Source: Clostridium merdae (lineage in GTDB: Bacteria > Bacillota > Clostridia > Oscillospirales > Acutalibacteraceae). From it: DNA of 64,000 nt. Shown piece after piece: positions 43,692 through 51,188 of this stretch (its first letter is position 1; the number at the start of each line of letters is the position of its first letter). The notes beneath the pieces were generated by a model. The model was not told the DNA's origin. It worked only from the letters and a program-made list of their open reading frames with translations, and did not search any database. The stretch lies in NCBI RefSeq assembly GCF_900176635.1, contig NZ_FXLN01000004.1, positions 1,012,231 through 1,076,230 of the forward strand. The letters are read 5' to 3'. Both the position numbers and the translations under genes were made by a program.

Positions 43692-43906
43692 GAAAAATAC
43701 CTCCTTTTTTGCTTATTATGTACTTACCATTCCTGAAAAATCCTACTAACAAGAAGGCCATTGATTAACACTGCAATTAATTTCCATTGATAAATTCGAA
43801 CATATATTCTATTATAGTTTCATAGAATACAAATGAATGAGATTATAATGGCTTGATGTAAGGATGAATTCCCTTCGCTTCAAATTTTTGTGGCCAGAGG
43901 TAAACT

Positions 43907-44140
43907 ATGAAGAAGTATGTAGATATGATAGTACGATATACAGAGGATGGACAAATCATCCCACTTGCCGTTCGCTGGTCACCGGAACAGCTTTTTGAGA
44001 TTGACCGCATCTTAGATGTTCGGCAGGCAGCATCTCTAAAAGCAGGTGGTACGGGAATACGGTATTTATGCCGCATTCGGGGGCAAGAGCGCTATGTATG
44101 GCTTGAAGAAGACCGATGGTTTGTGGAGGGGAAAGACTAG
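43907..44140 (+). CDS. Small conserved-looking protein of unknown function
   Basis: 77 residues, beginning MKKYVDMIVRYTEDGQIIPL and containing YLCRIRGQERYVWLEEDRWFVE. It is soluble, rich in beta-strand and aromatic residues, with no known motif that I recognise. The SD AGAGGT lies seven bases before the ATG. It is divergent from the Ku-ligase operon and ends in a good terminator, so it is a real transcription unit. Confidence 0.75.
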   Translation: MKKYVDMIVRYTEDGQIIPLAVRWSPEQLFEIDRILDVRQAASLKAGGTGIRYLCRIRGQERYVWLEEDRWFVEGKD

Positions 44141-44186
44141 CACTCTTATTTCCAGGCTGGAAATGAGAGTGCTTTCTTGTTGTATA
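44136..44186 (+). terminator. Terminator after the 77-residue gene
   Basis: Stem AGCACTCT.ATTTCCAG/CTGGAAAT.AGAGTGCT followed by T-rich sequence. Confidence 0.8.
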
Positions 44187-44283
44187 TTTACTTGCTGTTA
44201 CGAAAAAGTACCTCAAATTCCCTCTGGGAGAATGAGTAGACTAGCGCTCCAATAGCTACTTTAAAGTTTTATATAGGAAAAGA

Positions 44284-44330
44284 AAAATCCTCCGCAGCTC
44301 AAGTAAAATTAGGCTGCGGGGATTTATTTG
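44284..44330. terminator. Additional hairpin, probable terminator
   Basis: Stem AAATCC.CCGCAGC/GCTGCGG.GGATTT with one bulged pair, 100 bases ahead of the TetR promoter. It may insulate that promoter. The remaining bases of 44187-44422 hold nothing further that I can name. Confidence 0.55.
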
Positions 44331-44422
44331 CATGTTTTATTATTAAAATTACATTCTTTTTTCCTTGAGCAAAACGGTTGTATTTCTTTTATAATTTTTG
44401 ATATGACAATCTAATCCCGCTC

Positions 44423-44451
44423 TTGACTAGTGAGCAAACGTTCACTATAAT
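44423..44451 (+). promoter_or_regulatory. Sigma-A promoter of the tetR-membrane protein operon
   Basis: -35 TTGACT (44423-44428) and -10 TATAAT (44446-44451) with an ideal 17-base spacer. The first operator copy fills the spacer exactly. Confidence 0.75.
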
Positions 44452-44471
44452 AAATGTGAGCAATTGTTCAC
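44430..44471. promoter_or_regulatory. Two TetR-type operator copies
   Basis: GTGAGCAAACGTTCAC at 44430-44445 lies within the promoter spacer and GTGAGCAATTGTTCAC at 44456-44471 lies over the expected transcription start. They share 14 of 16 bases, are quasi-palindromic (GTGA.C...G.TCAC) and are 26 bp apart centre to centre. Binding by the TetR protein encoded next would block RNA polymerase directly. Confidence 0.7.
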
Positions 44472-44493
44472 CAAAAACACATGGGAGGTTACT

Positions 44494-45129
44494 ATGCCAA
44501 AAAAAGAATCACGAGATACAAAGGAAGTCATTTTAACAATCGCGTTAAAATTGTTTTCGGAACAAGGCTATGAGGGAGTTGGCGTTCGAGATATCGCAAA
44601 AGAAATTGGTATTCGGGAAAGTGCCCTATATAAACATTTTAATAGCAAGCAGGATATTTTTGACTCCATTTTAAAGGATGTGGAACGTCGTTATCAAGAA
44701 ATGACATCCAGTTTCACTCCCCCAGATAGCATCTCGCATATTCTCTCCGGAAAATTCGATACAAGAGAAGAACTATTCCGTATCAGCCTTTCAATGTTTC
44801 AATTTTATCTAAAAACGGAGTATGGTTCACAGCTGCGTAGAATGCTGACCATGGAGCAATATCGAAATTCAGAGGCTGGTGAATTTTTTAGGGAACTAAT
44901 TCTAAACAACGGCCTAGATTATATCTCCGTCATATTTGTGAACTTAATAAAAGAAAAGGTGTATATCGACGCCGACCCAATGACAATGGCCTTACAGTTC
45001 TATTCCCCACTTTATGTACTGCTGTGTAAATATGATGGTCAGCCAGATAAATACGACGAAGCACTATCGTTTTTAGAAAAACACATCACACAATTTAATA
45101 AAATTTATAGAAGGAGCGAAAGACAATGA
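44494..45129 (+). CDS. TetR-family regulator
   Basis: 211 residues with the TetR N-terminal HTH (VILTIALKLFSEQGYEGVGVRDIAKEIG, then IRESALYKHFNSKQDIFD). The C-terminal ligand-binding domain is unassigned. The ATG at 44494 has GGGAGGT four bases before it; an upstream in-frame start lies inside the second operator and is unlikely. It overlaps the next gene by four bases (ATGA). With two operator copies in its own promoter it is probably autorepressed and controls the membrane protein it is coupled to. Confidence 0.92.
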   Translation: MPKKESRDTKEVILTIALKLFSEQGYEGVGVRDIAKEIGIRESALYKHFNSKQDIFDSILKDVERRYQEMTSSFTPPDSISHILSGKFDTREELFRISLSMFQFYLKTEYGSQLRRMLTMEQYRNSEAGEFFRELILNNGLDYISVIFVNLIKEKVYIDADPMTMALQFYSPLYVLLCKYDGQPDKYDEALSFLEKHITQFNKIYRRSERQ

Positions 45130-45494
45130 AAGGGATTGGAGTACTGGCGGCAGAGTGCCTAATCACTATTTTAATCGTTTGTGCAGGTTTATCAGGCAAG
45201 CAAATTTTGTTTATTAGTGGAACAAGGTCTGCTGCTATCACTTTGGGGGCAATCGGCTTTGCTATGTGCATGATTATGCCGACAATCGGTAAATTCATCA
45301 GCACCGCACCCGCTCATCCGCTTACCCTTATCGGTTACATTTTAGGAACAATCGCATTATTCGCTACCATAACGCAAATATTGAAGTGGAGTATTCCCAT
45401 TATACATAACCCCAAAATTGCGCTATTTACCATCGCGGCGTGTATCATTATCAAGGCTGTTATTGGAAGGCTTGCACCGTTTTTATCCAAGTAA
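45126..45494 (+). CDS. Small four-helix membrane protein
   Basis: 122 residues with four hydrophobic segments (near residues 5-23, 34-53, 66-86 and 98-117) and short loops; not a recognised transporter family. The start overlaps the tetR stop, so expression follows the regulator. The likely role is export or stress protection in response to the TetR ligand, which is an inference from the operon alone. Confidence 0.8.
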   Translation: MKGIGVLAAECLITILIVCAGLSGKQILFISGTRSAAITLGAIGFAMCMIMPTIGKFISTAPAHPLTLIGYILGTIALFATITQILKWSIPIIHNPKIALFTIAACIIIKAVIGRLAPFLSK

Positions 45495-45542
45495 ATCTTT
45501 CTCCGCCGTTGTATAGCAGCTTTCTAAATTTATTTATGTATG

Positions 45543-46025
45543 TTACTGCGCTTCCAATGATAATTGTATGGGTTTTAAGTCGGGGTAATCTTTGCATAAT
45601 CGCTTCATATTTCTATGGAGAACCCCTACATAACGGCTATTCTCTTTTTTGAATTTATCCGCCAATTCTTCAAGGAATGCGATATGCTCCGAACGATTTT
45701 CTTTTGCAACAGAAATAAGTGCAATACTATAAAAATAGCCTATCACATCATTTCTTTCATCTAAAGTATCATTGGGCAATTCGTAAGTCTGAAGCATAGC
45801 AAAAACCTCATTCACCAAAGGTTTATTCTCTGCAAAAGGAAGCATTCTTTTGTAATCATTTAAGGAAACGGGAGCATGAACAAAGCTGCCTAATTTCTTG
45901 CAATAAATCCAGACTTCCTTTTGAAAAGTCTCTTCAAAAGGTACGATTTGCTGCCTTAATAGCTTGGTAACTTCGCGGTCTTCGGTGATTTCATCAAGAC
46001 TTTGGGGATTAATGACTATGGCCAT
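45543..46025 (-). CDS. Unrecognised soluble protein
   Basis: 160 residues, mainly alpha-helical, acidic and basic residues mixed, no membrane segment (starts MAIVINPQSLDEITED; ends DYPDLKPIQLSLEAQ). The ATG at 46025 has AAGGAGAT seven bases upstream, and a longer in-frame start at 46088 lacks support. It is on the opposite strand from the TetR operon and does not overlap the second TetR operon. No function proposed. Confidence 0.7.
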   Translation of the reverse strand: MAIVINPQSLDEITEDREVTKLLRQQIVPFEETFQKEVWIYCKKLGSFVHAPVSLNDYKRMLPFAENKPLVNEVFAMLQTYELPNDTLDERNDVIGYFYSIALISVAKENRSEHIAFLEELADKFKKENSRYVGVLHRNMKRLCKDYPDLKPIQLSLEAQ

Positions 46026-46152
46026 GGTTAATCTCCTTTTATAATATTGGATTTGGCTCACTAGCAATCGCAGTCGCCGCATTTTCACCCAGATATTTAG
46101 CTGGTTTCAAATATAGTCATAAAGGTGCAACCCTAGTAGCGAGTGTTACAAC

Positions 46153-46761
46153 TTACAACAAACTTTGTATGAACGTTGTTGTAACAAAATCTTTGTGCCT
46201 TTGTAGAAAACTCTTTGAAAAAGGGTCAATTCCAAGTGACTTTGCAATCAAATCTTTCTGTAAAAAAGGAAACCAGGTTATGGAAAGAGAATACATTAAA
46301 ATACTGTCACTGTCTTCGTTGACGATAAATCCTCGTTTACGTGCAAGCTCTATTAGTTCTTTCCCCTGTTCTACGACCGCTAAAAAGTTTTGTGTGGATA
46401 AAAGGAAGCCGTTGTTATCAAGAGCCTCCCTGCAAATCAACGGAACATATGTTGGTCGCAGAAAAATAAAATCGATATGCGCGCAAAGCAGCTTCTTTAT
46501 ACGGCCCACAATGTCATCACTGTCTAATAAATCCGTACGCTTAACAAAATCTCTTTCGTCATCCATTAAACGCAGCAGCACCGCTTGATATAATGTATCT
46601 TTATTTTTAAAATGAAACGTAGGTGTAGCTCTTGAAAAATGGGAATGCTCGCCAATTTCTACAAGGCTTGTATTGTTGTATCCTTTTGTTGCAAACAATT
46701 GCTCTGCGGAGTCTAGTATCTTGTTTTTTGTACTTTCGGCATCTCGCATGGCTTTATTCAT
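46153..46761 (-). CDS. TetR-family regulator (second)
   Basis: 202 residues with the TetR HTH (KILDSAEQLFATKGYNNTSLVEIGEHSHFSRATPTFHFKNKDTL read across the HTH) and a C-terminal domain with the TetR_C pattern (QNFLAVVEQGKELIELARKRG). The ATG overlaps the stop of the preceding DUF2834-type gene by four bases, so the two are co-translated. The 20-bp palindrome at 47094-47113, just after the operon promoter, is the expected operator. Confidence 0.9.
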   Translation of the reverse strand: MNKAMRDAESTKNKILDSAEQLFATKGYNNTSLVEIGEHSHFSRATPTFHFKNKDTLYQAVLLRLMDDERDFVKRTDLLDSDDIVGRIKKLLCAHIDFIFLRPTYVPLICREALDNNGFLLSTQNFLAVVEQGKELIELARKRGFIVNEDSDSILMYSLSITWFPFLQKDLIAKSLGIDPFSKSFLQRHKDFVTTTFIQSLL

Positions 46762-47066
46762 CCTCTCTTCTGCTCACGCAAGAACAGATAGAATGGTACC
46801 GAAAAGGATAAACCGATGCAAAAATTACCCACAAAAGGAATCCACCATAATGTAATGCCTTTTTTCTTGTGGTCAACAAAAATGAACAACAACCAGACCA
46901 ACCATGTAATAATAAAATCGGCAGCAAAAAATTTAGAGATTGGTGTGGAGAGCCACTCACTAATGAACAGAGATACATTTAGCCCATTCACAAGAAGCCA
47001 TGGCACAAAAATAGCAAATGGAATAATCGTGCCAAGAACAGAGAACCCCAAGAATACTTTCTTCAT
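46758..47066 (-). CDS. DUF2834-type small membrane protein
   Basis: 102 residues with three hydrophobic stretches and the conserved run of the family (FFAADFIITWLVWLLFIFVDHKK, WWIPFVGNFCIGLSFSVPFYLFLRE). Function unknown. SD AAAGGATG. First gene of the operon that ends with a tetR gene, downstream of a clear promoter and palindromic operator. It parallels the arrangement at 44494-45494 (regulator plus small membrane protein) but is not similar in sequence. Confidence 0.82.
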   Translation of the reverse strand: MKKVFLGFSVLGTIIPFAIFVPWLLVNGLNVSLFISEWLSTPISKFFAADFIITWLVWLLFIFVDHKKKGITLWWIPFVGNFCIGLSFSVPFYLFLREQKRG

Positions 47067-47093
47067 ATAAAAAACATCCTTTAGAATGAATTT

Positions 47094-47113
47094 AACTTGT
47101 TGCTCAACAAGTT
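47094..47113. promoter_or_regulatory. TetR-type operator palindrome
   Basis: AACTTGTTGCTCAACAAGTT: nine-base arms pair perfectly around a central CT. It lies at about +1 to +20 of the promoter at 47120-47148. Confidence 0.7.
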
Positions 47114-47119
47114 AGATTC

Positions 47120-47148
47120 ATTGTACTTCGCACAAAGTTCAAAGTCAA
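47120..47148 (-). promoter_or_regulatory. Promoter of the DUF2834-tetR operon
   Basis: On the minus strand -35 TTGACT (47148-47143) and -10 TACAAT (47125-47120) are 17 bases apart. The palindromic operator follows at once. Confidence 0.7.
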
Positions 47149-47235
47149 TCTATTCATAGCAAAGCCAACAATTTTTCGTACACGGTATCACCTTACTGCA
47201 GCTACACTCAGATTACTCTCCGGTAAAAGCATACA

Positions 47236-47273
47236 TAAAAAACGGATACCCCATATGAGATATCCGTTTTCGT
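47236..47273 (-). terminator. Terminator after the MFS gene
   Basis: Stem AAAACGGATA/TATCCGTTTT with a 12-base loop and a T run on the minus strand, 40 bases beyond the stop. Confidence 0.75.
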
Positions 47274-47311
47274 TTTATATAGTAGAATACTGATTAAAAG
47301 TTAGACGCCGC

Positions 47312-48613
47312 CTACTTGTCTTCGTCCAGAACCCTATACAGAGGTTTTTTTAGGCATAATAAGCTTGTCACAAATCCTATTATACCCACAATAAAGAATA
47401 GAATTGAGATACCGGCTCCCTTACCAATGCCAAAAAATAAAGATAATATTTGCTGTGTGCTTGACGTCGTGGTCATGAACGGCTCAAAAATATAGTCTGC
47501 CAACACGCCTGCCAAAAATAGCCCAACGGGAATCGTGCTAAACTGAATGGTATCCCTTGCCGAAAAAACACGACCTTGCATTTCGATTGGTACATTCGTG
47601 CGCATAATCGCAGTCAAATTAGCGTTCAAGAACGCCATCGGCACATTAGAGGCAAAGGCCACAATAATCCAAAGTGGTAACGTGTGCGTCAAACTAATCC
47701 CCACATCACCCAATAAGAAAGAGATACCGCAAGCAAAGAATATCACACTCACCCGGCTTTTTGCAGGCTTTGTTAACACAACAACAATACTCCCGAAGAG
47801 TGCTCCGAAACCCACGGCGGCTTCTACCATGCCGAGCGAGACTTGGTCGTTGCCAGTTCGGCTCAAAATTAGCGCGGGCAACATCCCATAACTGCCCATC
47901 TTTGCAATAAAATTGATAAAAGCAAAGAACAAGATGATACGCAAAAGCGCCGTATGCTCTTTCAGAAAGCGGACACCGGACAAACAGCATTTTAGAAACG
48001 ACTCTTTCACTTCTTCTGTATTGCGTTTTAACGGTGGTATTTTTATGAAAAGTAGTAATGTTAAAAAAGCAATTAAAAAGGTAGTTAGGTCAACTATTAA
48101 AACTGCTTTTAGTCCGCCGAAAGCGAGCACCGCGCTCCCCAGCGCCGGAGCCAATATGGTAATAATAGAGCCCGAAAATGCGTGCATTCCGCTCACCCGA
48201 ACATATTGCTCTTTGGGAACAAGTAAGCTTGTTGCTACATACGATGCCGGGCCTTGAAAAGCATTCATGAAGCTAAGCAGAAAGTTAATGATATACAAAT
48301 GCCAAATTTGCAAAGAGGATGTTACATACAGCACCAGAATCGTAATTGTTCCAAGTGCTGCAAAGGAGTCTGTTACTAGCATGGTATGTTTTTTGTCCCA
48401 GCGGTCAGCGATAGTACCGGCGACAAAGCTAAATAGAATGGAAGGCAAAAGCGAACAGACCGACAATAACGTAAGGCTAGAAGCTGTGCCTTTTTGCCCA
48501 TATACCCAAACAACGAGTGCAAAACTGGTCATAGCCGTACCCAAAGTGGATACGAACTGCGAACCCCATAGGATAAAAAAATCCCTAAGGCCTGAAAATA
48601 AGTTACTCCTCAT
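47312..48613 (-). CDS. MFS efflux transporter (macrolide-efflux-like, MFS_3 type)
   Basis: 433 residues, about 12 membrane helices. Motif-A-like FVAGTIADRWDKKHTMLV follows helix 2, and a second-half counterpart contains NLTAIMRTNVPIEMQGRVFSARDT, the pattern seen in Mef/YfiS-type efflux pumps. Substrate unknown; drug or peptide export is the family default. The SD AAGGAGC (48616-48624 region) is exactly complementary to a segment of its own leader, which also contains a 15-codon ORF. Together these suggest translational induction by a ribosome-targeting compound. A strong promoter lies at 48789-48817 on the minus strand. Confidence 0.88.
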   Translation of the reverse strand: MRSNLFSGLRDFFILWGSQFVSTLGTAMTSFALVVWVYGQKGTASSLTLLSVCSLLPSILFSFVAGTIADRWDKKHTMLVTDSFAALGTITILVLYVTSSLQIWHLYIINFLLSFMNAFQGPASYVATSLLVPKEQYVRVSGMHAFSGSIITILAPALGSAVLAFGGLKAVLIVDLTTFLIAFLTLLLFIKIPPLKRNTEEVKESFLKCCLSGVRFLKEHTALLRIILFFAFINFIAKMGSYGMLPALILSRTGNDQVSLGMVEAAVGFGALFGSIVVVLTKPAKSRVSVIFFACGISFLLGDVGISLTHTLPLWIIVAFASNVPMAFLNANLTAIMRTNVPIEMQGRVFSARDTIQFSTIPVGLFLAGVLADYIFEPFMTTTSSTQQILSLFFGIGKGAGISILFFIVGIIGFVTSLLCLKKPLYRVLDEDK

Positions 48614-48615
48614 GG

Positions 48616-48624
48616 CTTTGCTCC
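48616..48624 (-). promoter_or_regulatory. Sequesterable ribosome binding site of the MFS gene
   Basis: The minus-strand sequence GGAGCAAAG, three bases before the MFS ATG at 48613, is perfectly complementary over nine bases to CTTTGCTCC in the leader (48732-48740). Confidence 0.65.
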
Positions 48625-48664
48625 TTACAATATAAGTAGTTGTAAGTGAAGCACAGCCCGATTC

Positions 48665-48759
48665 GGACGGTATACTCCTATTAAAAGGAAAACCGCTCCG
48701 CGCAATTACCGTCCTATATCAGACCATGCACGGAGCAAAGACAGTGCAAAGCGGTAATT
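48665..48759 (-). promoter_or_regulatory. Leader with mutually exclusive stem segments (candidate attenuator)
   Basis: On the minus strand AATTACCG (48752-48759) pairs with CGGTAATT (48704-48711). An overlapping segment, GGACGGTA (48707-48714), pairs instead with TACCGTCC (48665-48672). GCTCCG (48731-48736) pairs with CGGAGC (48695-48700) or, extended as CTTTGCTCC, with the MFS ribosome binding site. These pairings cannot all form together, the usual sign of a switching leader. No T run follows, so control of translation rather than transcription is likelier. Confidence 0.6.
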
Positions 48760-48766
48760 TTACCAT
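48719..48766 (-). CDS. 15-residue leader peptide of the MFS gene
   Basis: ATG at 48766 with GAGGTG ending nine bases upstream; encodes MVKLPLCTVFAPCMV and stops at TGA 48719-48721. Codons 9-12 overlap the segment complementary to the MFS ribosome binding site, so a ribosome stalled early in this ORF would free the downstream start. An overlapping 19-codon frame starts at 48773, but its ATG is only two bases from the SD and it is less likely. Not similar to leader peptides that I can name. Confidence 0.55.
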   Translation of the reverse strand: MVKLPLCTVFAPCMV

Positions 48767-48788
48767 AATACATAACACCTCAAAGTTA

Positions 48789-48817
48789 ATATTAGCATAG
48801 AAAACTATGAGAAGCAA
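48789..48817 (-). promoter_or_regulatory. Promoter of the MFS leader
   Basis: Minus strand -35 TTGCTT (48817-48812) and -10 TAATAT (48794-48789), 17-base spacer. Predicted start near 48782, placing the leader-peptide SD almost at the 5' end. Confidence 0.6.
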
Positions 48818-48850
48818 TTAGATATATGGGCAATAATGGGCTGAAGTATA

Positions 48851-49318
48851 TTAAATTTGAATCTCTCGAATTAGATTCACCATTTCAATTGCACCAACCG
48901 CACAGTCAAACCCCTTATTACCGGCCTTACTGCCGGCTCTCTCAATTGCTTGCTCTATGTTTTCTGTTGTCAACACACCGAACATTACTGGTATATCACT
49001 ATTTAGGGATACATGAGCAATGCCCTTGGAGACCTCACTGCACACATAGTCGTAGTGGGTCGTGCTACCGCGAATTACTGCACCAAGGCAAATAACCGCA
49101 TCATATTTACCGCTTTTCGCCATTTTAGAGGCGATGAGGGGAATTTCAAAGGCACCCGGAACCCAGGCGATCTCAATGCTGTCCTCACTGACCTCATGCC
49201 GTTTTAGTCCGTCTAGAGCACCGTCAAGCAGCTTGCTTGTAATAAATTCATTGAACCGTGCGGCGACAATACCAACCCGAATGCCCTTCGATACAAGTTT
49301 ACCTTCAAATGTTTTCAT
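48851..49318 (-). CDS. ribH: 6,7-dimethyl-8-ribityllumazine synthase
   Basis: 155 residues. It condenses 5-amino-6-ribitylaminouracil with 3,4-dihydroxy-2-butanone 4-phosphate to lumazine, the penultimate riboflavin step, usually as an icosahedral or pentameric shell. Motifs: IVAARFNEFITSKLLDGA at the N-terminus, WVPGAFEIP, CLGAVIRGSTTHYDYVC and FGVLTTENIEQAIERAG. The last gene of the rib operon, 20 bases after ribBA. Confidence 0.96.
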   Translation of the reverse strand: MKTFEGKLVSKGIRVGIVAARFNEFITSKLLDGALDGLKRHEVSEDSIEIAWVPGAFEIPLIASKMAKSGKYDAVICLGAVIRGSTTHYDYVCSEVSKGIAHVSLNSDIPVMFGVLTTENIEQAIERAGSKAGNKGFDCAVGAIEMVNLIREIQI

Positions 49319-49338
49319 TATTGGAATCTCCCTTTTAT

Positions 49339-50538
49339 TTAATAATGTAAGATATGGCCCATTTTGTTCTGCTTGGTTTCAAGATAAAATCGGTCATAAT
49401 CAGACGCATCCATTTCAATGGGAACGCGCTCAATGATTTCTAAGCCAAACCCAGAAAGCTGATAGACCTTATCTGGATTATTGGTAAGCAATCGTAGCGT
49501 CTTGGCTCCAAGGTCACGCAATATTTGTGCGCCAATGAAATATTCGCGCATATCTGCTGGAAAACCAAGTGCAAGATTCGCCTCTAAAGTATCCATACCC
49601 TGATCCTGAAGTTCATAGGCGCGCAGCTTATTCATTAGACCAATTCCACGCCCTTCCTGACGCATGTAAAGCAGTACACCCCGCCCCTCCACTTCAATTT
49701 GGCTCATGGCTGCTGCAAACTGCTGGCCGCAGTCACAGCGCATAGAACCAAATGCATCCCCGGTTAGGCACTCAGAATGAACCCGGCATAGCAGGTTTTC
49801 GCCATCCCCTATTTCACCCTTGACCAACGCCACATGATGTTCGGCATTGAGCTTGCTGACGTATCCATAGGCCATGAATTCACCATGCTTTGTTGGCATA
49901 GAGGTACAGGTCACCTGCTCCACGAGCTTGTCATTTCGTTTGCGATATTCCTGCAAGGCCTTGATTGTAACCATTGTAAGACCCCATTTTTGTGCCAACT
50001 CCATGAGCTCCGGCGTGCGCATCATGGTTCCGTCGTCCCTCATAATTTCACAGCAAAGGCCGCATTCTTTCAAACCCGCCAGCCGCATTAAATCCACAGT
50101 TGCCTCGGTATGTCCATTTCGCTCCAGTACGCCGTTCCTTTTTGCAAGCAGTGGAAACATATGGCCAGGGCGACGGAAATCCTCCGGCTTCGCATTCTCC
50201 GTTACGCATTTCATTGCGGTGATGCTGCGCTCTGCGGCTGAAATTCCAGTAGTGGTATCCACATGGTCAACAGATACTGTAAACGCTGTTTCGTGGTTAT
50301 CGTTATTGTCTCTGACCATTTGAGGGAATTGTAGCTTTTGGCAGAGTGCTTCGCTCATAGGCATACATATCAGGCCCTTTCCATGCACCGCCATAAAATT
50401 AACGTTTTCGGTGGTTGCAAACTCAGCGGCGCAAATAAAGTCCCCCTCGTTTTCTCTATCCTCATCATCTGTAACCAGAATGATTTTCCCAAGGCGAAGG
50501 TCTTTTAACGCCTCTTCAATTTTGCTAAATTCATACAT
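49339..50538 (-). CDS. ribBA: Bifunctional 3,4-dihydroxy-2-butanone 4-phosphate synthase/GTP cyclohydrolase II
   Basis: 399 residues. The N-terminal RibB half (VTDDEDRENEGDFICAAEF acidic metal loop, RRPGHMFPLLAKRNGVLER, GHTEATVDLMRLAG) makes the four-carbon unit from ribulose 5-phosphate. The C-terminal RibA half (RVHSECLTGDAFGSMRCDCG with the zinc cysteines, LYMRQEGRGIGLMNKL) opens GTP. Together they supply both precursors of riboflavin. Third gene of the rib operon, 11 bases after ribE. Confidence 0.97.
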   Translation of the reverse strand: MYEFSKIEEALKDLRLGKIILVTDDEDRENEGDFICAAEFATTENVNFMAVHGKGLICMPMSEALCQKLQFPQMVRDNNDNHETAFTVSVDHVDTTTGISAAERSITAMKCVTENAKPEDFRRPGHMFPLLAKRNGVLERNGHTEATVDLMRLAGLKECGLCCEIMRDDGTMMRTPELMELAQKWGLTMVTIKALQEYRKRNDKLVEQVTCTSMPTKHGEFMAYGYVSKLNAEHHVALVKGEIGDGENLLCRVHSECLTGDAFGSMRCDCGQQFAAAMSQIEVEGRGVLLYMRQEGRGIGLMNKLRAYELQDQGMDTLEANLALGFPADMREYFIGAQILRDLGAKTLRLLTNNPDKVYQLSGFGLEIIERVPIEMDASDYDRFYLETKQNKMGHILHY

Positions 50539-50549
50539 TTTGCTTCCTC

Positions 50550-51188
50550 CTAAAAACCGTGTTCCGCAAGAAAACCGGCTGTAATATGATTATTTTGTCT
50601 TTCTTTCCCCATCAGGCGCTCCACATATTTCCCGATGCAGTCATTTTCCAGATTAACTGAATCACCCACTCGCAGGTTGGATAGCGTTGTCAGTGATGCC
50701 GTATGCGGAATGATGGAAACACGAAAGCTATCTTTATTCACGCTAGCCACAGTTAAGCTGATGCCGTCAATGGCAATGGAACCTTTTTCAATGATGTACC
50801 GAAGAACAGGTAAGGGGGTCTTAATTGTGTACCAAACGGCATTATCATCCTTGTGAATGCCCGAAACTACTCCGGTGCCGTCAATATGCCCAGAAACAAT
50901 GTGGCCGCCAAACCTGCCATTTGCCGCCATGGCACGCTCCAGATTAACAGAACTTCCTATCCGCAGGTTGCCAAGAGAAGAACGGTTCAGGGTTTCGTGC
51001 ATCACATCGGCGGTAAAACTGTTCGAGGAAATAGAGGTAACCGTAAGGCAAACACCGTTGACTGCAATGCTATCCCCAAGGTGAATGTCCTGCATAATGT
51101 CCGATGCCTGAATCGACAGCATCGCTGAGCTCGCACCTTTTCGAATGCTCTGAATTTTACCCACCTCTTCTATGATTCCTGTGAACAC
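50550..51188 (-). CDS. ribE: Riboflavin synthase alpha subunit
   Basis: 212 residues containing two repeated lumazine-binding barrels: MFTGIIEEVGKI with SIAVNGVCLTVTSI in the first, and GSIAIDGISLTVASV in the second. It dismutates two lumazines into riboflavin and the pyrimidine. The start lies inside the end of ribD (19-base overlap), so translation is coupled. The C-terminal helix that holds the trimer is present. Confidence 0.96.
   Translation of the reverse strand: MFTGIIEEVGKIQSIRKGASSAMLSIQASDIMQDIHLGDSIAVNGVCLTVTSISSNSFTADVMHETLNRSSLGNLRIGSSVNLERAMAANGRFGGHIVSGHIDGTGVVSGIHKDDNAVWYTIKTPLPVLRYIIEKGSIAIDGISLTVASVNKDSFRVSIIPHTASLTTLSNLRVGDSVNLENDCIGKYVERLMGKERQNNHITAGFLAEHGF

Noticed and set aside
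48714..48773. 19-codon leader frame (ATG at 48773) as the regulatory peptide
   Set aside because: Only two bases separate its ATG from GAGGTG, while the ATG at 48766 has normal nine-base spacing. Kept as an alternative only.
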